Below the pieces are notes generated by a model. That model worked only from the letters and a program-made list of their open reading frames with translations, did not search any database and was not told the origin of the DNA. This document shows positions 59,701 through 64,000 of a stretch of DNA of 64,000 bases, in pieces; the stretch's first letter is position 1, and each line of letters starts with the position of its first letter. Source of the DNA: Owenia fusiformis (lineage: Eukaryota > Annelida > Polychaeta > Sabellida > Oweniidae); the NCBI GenBank assembly GCA_903813345.2, contig CAIIXF020000001.1, positions 26,465,915 through 26,529,914 of the forward strand, written 5' to 3'. A program made the position numbers and the translations under genes.

Positions 59701-60893
59701 ACAGTTTTTGTTTCCTCTTTTGCTGGTTATACAGATTCAGATCATGAGAAATACTGAAACTTATAGAACAGAACTACATGTACATGGTATGGAACTTGTA
59801 TAAAACTGAAATGTGGAAAAAACTGAAATACTCCAATTAGGAAGCCATTATCATTACTGAACATTCAGAAGTACCTTAGATCATAATAAGGTATATAACT
59901 TCAATTCGAACATGACTGTATTCACGCCTTCTATAAACTGTGAACAAAGTCAATGTTTCACCCGGGGCATATTCGAGATCAATGCCCCGGCTCTGTACGA
60001 AGTGTATTGTTTGGTGCATAAACTCAAGCCCTGCTCTTCGGTCTATATTTCTTAATTCTAATATGAAATGTGACGTCACAATGACTAGAACAATTGATTT
60101 ATTGGTCTATATTGAGGTTTATATGACCACTTTTTTAATAAGCTGTTTTTCATATTAGAATCATAACAAAGACCTTGATTCTATGATTTATGACAAATAT
60201 ATGACCTCAGATTTTATTCTGGCTATTGCCAAAGACCTCAATCGCTGTGCGATTTCGATCTTTTAACAATGAACAGAATAAAATTTTAGGTCGTTTATTG
60301 TGTCAGAAATCATAGAATCTCAGTCTTTATTCCTTAACAATTAATTGGACTTGAAAACACATTCCATTTATAACACAGTACTCATACAGTAAAACATATA
60401 GAAATAAAATACAATAAACAGAAAGGAACAAGTGCAGAAGCATTGTGTTACCATGCCTACATACATCATATTCTGTAGCATCACCATCAGTACTGCATTC
60501 GATTTTATTTGCATTTTCCGTGATCATTTCTTTTGTGTCACTTTTAGTCAATGACAAATGAATGTCTTTCAGCTTATTTTTTTCTGTAGACCTTTTATGA
60601 CCTTTCCTCTGTTTCTTTACAACAAGTTTTGCATCATTCATATCTTCTCCCTCCTTAGTTGGACTCTTGTCATTTAGAGAAACACTGTCATTATCCACAC
60701 TTGAGATACTATTGATCAGTTTAGACTCTCTTCTTGTAGGTTCATCTTGATTGATATCTTCAACATGTTCACAATGAGTATCATCTACTTCACTTGTGGC
60801 ATCATCCTCACTTTCATTAACATCTTCTTCACTACTGTTTGTAAGTGCAGGAGAAATAGTTCCTTTCTTTTTGTTTCGAGACATATCTATCAT
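47683..60893 (-). CDS. 665-residue coiled-coil protein, 12 exons, family not recognised
   Basis: Exons, 5' to 3': 60465-60893, 57935-58135, 56919-57053, 56313-56396, 55991-56065, 53626-53783, 53017-53182, 51545-51717, 49920-50084, 49384-49564, 49234-49251, 47683-47895. All borders are GT..AG and all phases match, totalling 1998 bases including TGA. Residues 1-143 are Ser/Asp/Glu-rich and disordered-looking with a basic patch (KKQRKGHKR). About residues 144-590 are nearly continuous coiled coil (for example LLEKISRLETDNNQLQSD, LQFELEDAMSRLTTAEAQL, RSHYLEEENQKLMSK). The last 70 are Ser/Thr-rich and lack coil. No enzyme domain. The plan suggests a centrosomal, Golgi or cytoskeletal scaffold, but that is inference. 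The first exon has an in-frame TGA six bases upstream of the ATG, and also a possible acceptor (ATGATAG) there, so further 5' exons beyond the window are possible. Confidence 0.88.
48051..48780 (+). mobile_element. Pearl-like element with short tandem core in intron 11 of the coiled-coil gene
   Basis: Starts ggattaacatgacaaaatgt like the copy in the TLR gene. About five units of gtcagatttgaacttctga..tcaatttgaagcaagttgaa follow, then gttacagatgccaaccgcc microsatellite. The usual 3' hairpin is lost or diverged. Confidence 0.7.
49234..49251 (-). CDS. 18-base microexon of the coiled-coil gene
   Basis: GAAAATCAGAAAGAAGAG between a TTTTACAG acceptor and a GTATTT donor encodes ENQKEE in frame, phase 0 at both ends, so inclusion and skipping both keep frame. 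It continues the coiled-coil pattern of the preceding exon (RFEKQKE). Confidence 0.6.
49599..49705 (+). mobile_element. Short pearl-like element remnant
   Basis: caaggcattaacatgcaaaa start, ctgtcatttgttacagatga, and tataacaatatatcaccact; no tandem core. It lies about 35 bases from the splice acceptor of the exon at 49384-49564. Confidence 0.7.
50209..51233. mobile_element. 1025-bp mariner-like foldback MITE with TA target sites
   Basis: Ends [c/t]gagggttgatcataaag and complement, flanked by TA on each side (50207-50208 and 51234-51235). Inverted arms of about 230 bases include ggttgccatagtaac and ggcacccggggcaaataaaa against their complements near 51040-51090. The gagggttgatcataaagttc terminus resembles mariner/IS630 ends. 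No transposase. Confidence 0.75.
51731..51791 (+). mobile_element. 61-bp pearl-like remnant beside a splice acceptor
   Basis: caaggcattaacatgcaaaa, ctgccatttgttaccac, and a 3' hairpin caccacaagtggta-type ending ggtggtaacat. It starts 14 bases from the exon at 51545-51717, so it supplies most of that intron's 3' end. Confidence 0.65.
54273..54319 (+). mobile_element. Pearl-like remnant
   Basis: gcatgacagaatgtcaccac joined to cacttcttggtggtgacat; only the two ends remain. Confidence 0.55.
55250..55560. repeat. ~30-bp tandem repeat in coiled-coil gene intron 5
   Basis: Imperfect copies of catgcaagataataaacatt and gaccatgtgatcatg. The flanks (54960-55250 and 55560-55640) contain more degenerate copies. 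Confidence 0.8.
57771..57842. repeat. 72-base hairpin with ggcgcc ends
   Basis: ggcgccaggccaatgagtat pairs with the complement atactcattgaccaggcgcc, and ttttgttca pairs with tgaacaaaa. A degraded half copy lies at 12180-12237. Confidence 0.75.
58190..59300. repeat. Old dispersed repeat with an inserted hairpin in coiled-coil gene intron 1
   Basis: Contains an inner palindrome ttggga..cagtatcccaacg near 58520-58550 and the longer hairpin at 59021-59154. The aaaacatgt..ctgaacacc start and taggttttactttactgta end recall the gtggaacac repeat family. Confidence 0.35.
59021..59154. repeat. 134-base hairpin (MITE-like)
   Basis: ttattcaatgatttctcgtg and gaaatacagaaaatattctt pair with gaagaatattttctgtattt and aatcattgaataa on the right. 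Confidence 0.75.
60168..60328. repeat. 160-base imperfect inverted repeat
   Basis: aaagaccttgattctatgat..tgaca pairs imperfectly with tgtcagaaatcatagaatct..agtcttt. Similar words (caaatatataacatt..gctaaagacaccaactgc) occur at 51290-51380, so it may be a small dispersed element. Confidence 0.55.
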
Positions 60894-62149
60894 AGATCAG
60901 AAATTATCCGTGGATTAAGAGATTACTGTTGTTGCAATTAATCATATCATATTAAGGATATTGACATATTCGTTAATCTGGAAATTAATATTCAAATCCC
61001 ATCAAACTAAGCTGAATGATTATATGTATTTGTACACTATATTGTGATGAATAAGTGATACAGACTGATCTGCCTTTGTATTAGATATCAGTTAATGATG
61101 TAGTCAGTGTTTCGTTACCCCAGGCAAAACTTGATTGATCTCCAATAAATATCTATATTTTATACATCATATCTTTAAGGATCCCTTACAGTCGTAACTT
61201 CACAATAGGTCAACACACAAACCAGATAGTGAATAGTACACTACTGCACTTCTGTGGATATCTAAAGTGATTTACCCAGTCAGATCGGACTTACTGATCT
61301 ATCCTAACATGCTAGCAGAGCTTACAAAGAGGTAAAACAATGAAAACCCTGAAATTTTGCACTTCATCAGTTAATTATTGTCAAATATTGATCTATCATG
61401 AAAGCACTGCAAACAAACAGATAGAATAAAAATCCTTTAAAGGGACTAGAAGAAGAGACATGATGAAAGTTATGAAAAAATTGTCGCATCATTCAATTTC
61501 ATATCTATTTTCGCAAAATTCCATTTCCAGTTCTAATTCATTTTTGGATGATCCTTCAATTTTTGAAGGTATTCTGTCAAAAGATTTGAAAAGTGAATGT
61601 CACTCGTTTCAATTCTAATGAATTTGGACAATTCTGCATCAAAAATCTTCAATACAATACAATCAGACAACTCAATTCTTTTTCCACAACTCAGGTAAAT
61701 TTTGGGGTATTTCAGAGAAAGACATATTCAAAAAGTGGACACATGGACCTAACATTTAAACCCTAAAGAGCGACGCAATATTTTTCCTGGTCTAAGGCCA
61801 TGGGTAGAGCTATTGATGAGCCTTTAAAGCAATTGTGATGTCGTTCTCATGTTGCCATGACATCATCTATTATACTTTAATCTAAATCAATGGCACAAAC
61901 AAACAATAAAGATCCTATGGGAAGCAAGCAATCAATTTATGGAGTTACACTGTCAACTCTGACCCATTGGATGTTTTTATCTTTAAGTCTGTTAATATGC
62001 TTAAAGGGGAATCAATGTTGTAGTATGAGATTATGTTACATCATTGATTGAAAAGTGTAGACAATATGATGAAGAGAACCTTCCAGATATAACTTAAACA
62101 ACATGGTTATAATAGAAGTATGCAACACTCTATTGACATGCATACAAAG

Positions 62150-62540
62150 AAAAATATTCCTTTAAATGGGCAATAAGGCTCTAGAGAAAATAGGAAAATT
62201 TTAACTTTTTCTGAGTTATCAAGGCAACAGTTGGCTTAACATCTTCTTCGACATACCTATTTTCTTAAAATGTATGGATAAACAGCATTAAAAAGCAGCA
62301 TTAAAAAGTGTAAATTCAGTTCAAAGCTTCAAAAAGGGGACGTCCACTTTTATATTTTTAAGATCCACCATGTTTCAAGAGGAATATAAGCTGAAATAAT
62401 GATTATCTAAGGGGTTTCTTTGTAGAAAATAAAAATAGATGTTAGTCTTGATGAAATACCCAAACTTAAATATATTTTGACACTGGTTCATGATCGTTGA
62501 ATGGCCCCTCTGCACTACTTGTTGCACCTTTAACTTGAAG
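62150..62540 (-). repeat. Dispersed repeat, inverted copy of 44275-44670
   Basis: Contains the complements of aaaggtgcaacaagtagtg, ggccattcaacgatca, ttgaaacatggtggatctt and catacattttaagaaaatag. Confidence 0.75.
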
Positions 62541-62678
62541 AAGTACAGCAAGAAGCAGCTCTTCAATGTCATGGTTCAAAGAATTTCGACTTAGGTCTCA
62601 ATGATTTGTGAGTGATCTAATATCTAAGCTTTTGTTTGCATCCCGTAATAAATCAACCCACGGAATAATAGGTATCAA

Positions 62679-62817
62679 CAAGGCATTAACCACCTCACAT
62701 TTGTTAGACACTGACTGCTGTTACAGACACTGTTACAGATACCGAACACCAACCAGTAACACCATCCACAAAAAGTTGGAGACTATAACAATATGTCACC
62801 ACTTTTGGTGGTGACAT
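62679..62817 (+). mobile_element. Pearl-like element, core lost
   Basis: caaggcattaac start, catttgttag, gttacagataccgaacacca, gttggagactataacaatat and the complete 3' hairpin caccacttttggtggtgaca plus t. Only one short spacer replaces the tandem core. Confidence 0.75.
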
Positions 62818-64000
62818 TTGATAATTCATTCATTGGTGTTTCTATAAAAAGGGCTTGTGTTTTGTGGCAACTAAAAATATTGTTAAGTATGAATATATTT
62901 ACTGTATTGTTTCTCCGTTGGTCTCTGTTTATATGTTGAATAGCTGATGTGAAATTCCAAGATCTGTTAAAGAGAATCTGAACCACAGAATAGCACAATC
63001 AAGACCCCTCTAGACGTTTGTGCACATTGAGTTTCACCATATATTCACCTATCTACTTACTAACGAAGAAGTCCCAAATCCCCCGCTTTCACAGTTTCAG
63101 TGTTTTTTGCAATTGTGCTGATTGATCTGATTATTTTCTTGGAAATTAATTCAATTTGAAATTTGAATATACTGGGAAAATCCAAATGCCCCTGTTATCT
63201 GATTGGTTGTTGAATTTGTTTATCATGAACCTTATTCGCTGCCTGGTTCAAGACGCGTGTGGGCACTTCTATGACTCAACGGGGATTCCCCTCGCTAGCT
63301 GAGGAATTGATTGTGTTTAATTTTGAGGGTTGGTTGTTCTGTTGATTATTTCAATATTTCGGCAATAATATACCCATAAGTTATCCTCAAGATATATCCA
63401 TGGTATGTGAGATATTATATGAGCAATAATAGTAGGACATCATTAATTGTCTGGGCGAGAAACCCATGTTATACTGCATCTTAAAAATGATACTCATGTT
63501 TCATCAAACCCAATTTTATAGCATTAATATAACCTTGAATCTTTAATCAGTTAAAGAAACTAAATTTAAGGATTTAAGCCCTGGACTCAGTGCATTGTTT
63601 GTTGAATCATACCAAGGTGTTGTTTCCAAATCTTTACATGACCACGCAGCGGGAATGCAAAGTTTAGGAAACAACGCCTGAGTGAGTCTTGGGATTAAAT
63701 TCTTTTCACACATTGCAAGATATTTTCTCCAAAATCATCTAAAAGGAACAAAATCACTAAAAGAACACATTTTCAATAATATTTTTTGCATTGATCAAGT
63801 TGGCAAGTCATCAAATCCAATGTAACAAGTCCATTCATCACCATGACAACTGTTTAACTGGTGACCTTGCATGTATTATTGATATTTCACACACAGTTCA
63901 TTATGTGAATACTCTGTTCTGATTGGCTGGAATTTTACTGTAGTAACATGTCACATTTCACTGAACTTTTCGTATGATGAAAAAATTAAGAAGACTGACC

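Larger units (their letters stand above)
60894..64000. other. No gene recognised; dispersed repeats only
   Basis: Upstream of the first visible exon of the coiled-coil gene. It contains the inverted dispersed repeat (62150-62540) and a pearl-like remnant (62679-62817). I found no open stretch with paired splice sites, so any promoter or further 5' exon of the coiled-coil gene remains unplaced. Confidence 0.5.

Noticed and set aside
61000-64000. Further 5' exons of the coiled-coil gene
   Set aside because: Short open stretches on the minus strand lack paired splice sites in a compatible phase; one overlaps a pearl-like remnant.

Overview
The window is eukaryotic and looks like an invertebrate nuclear genome, most likely a lophotrochozoan and probably a bivalve mollusc. 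The evidence is: split genes with canonical GT..AG introns, AT-rich introns, very frequent acatgta-type words, pearl-like elements with a tandem-repeat core and a 3' hairpin, a Toll-like receptor coded in one long exon, and a small secreted phospholipase A2-like gene of a type known from molluscs. The taxon is an inference.

About two thirds of the window is one gene on the minus strand: mitochondrial valyl-tRNA synthetase (VARS2-like). Twenty-one exons, from the start codon at 44076 to the left edge, join in frame for about 820 codons. All hallmarks are present (HLGH, editing-domain TTRLET, SGDIIEP, KMSKS). The gene continues past base 1. Its introns are swollen by transposable elements and host genes on the opposite strand: an unrecognised exon now split by transposons (2158-4491), a coiled-coil/transmembrane gene (4995-6915), a Toll-like receptor (15118-18605) and a secreted phospholipase A2-like gene (20068-21335).

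The right third (47683-60893, minus) is a 12-exon gene for a 665-residue coiled-coil protein that I cannot name. Between the two minus-strand genes (44077-47100), and beyond 60894, I see only dispersed repeats.

The most unusual content is the mobile DNA. A 9.8-kb foldback element (31361-41182) has arms built of about ninety-base tandem repeats in opposing orientation, with the loop duplicated 3621 bases apart. A second foldback element with tandem-repeat arms (42861-43863) and a 1-kb palindrome (30112-31127) lie in the same gene. Several insertions have readable target-site duplications: a 3.2-kb hAT-like element (8 bp) with a TTAA-flanked hairpin nested in it, two 200-bp elements (5 bp), a poly(A) retroposon (13 bp), a mariner-like hairpin (TA) and a 549-bp element with a 19-bp perfect terminal repeat (9 bp). 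Two host genes are broken by insertions. The Toll-like receptor has its signal peptide separated from its leucine-rich repeats by a 1279-bp pearl-like element and also carries a one-base frameshift. The other gene has an exon cut by the 549-bp element.
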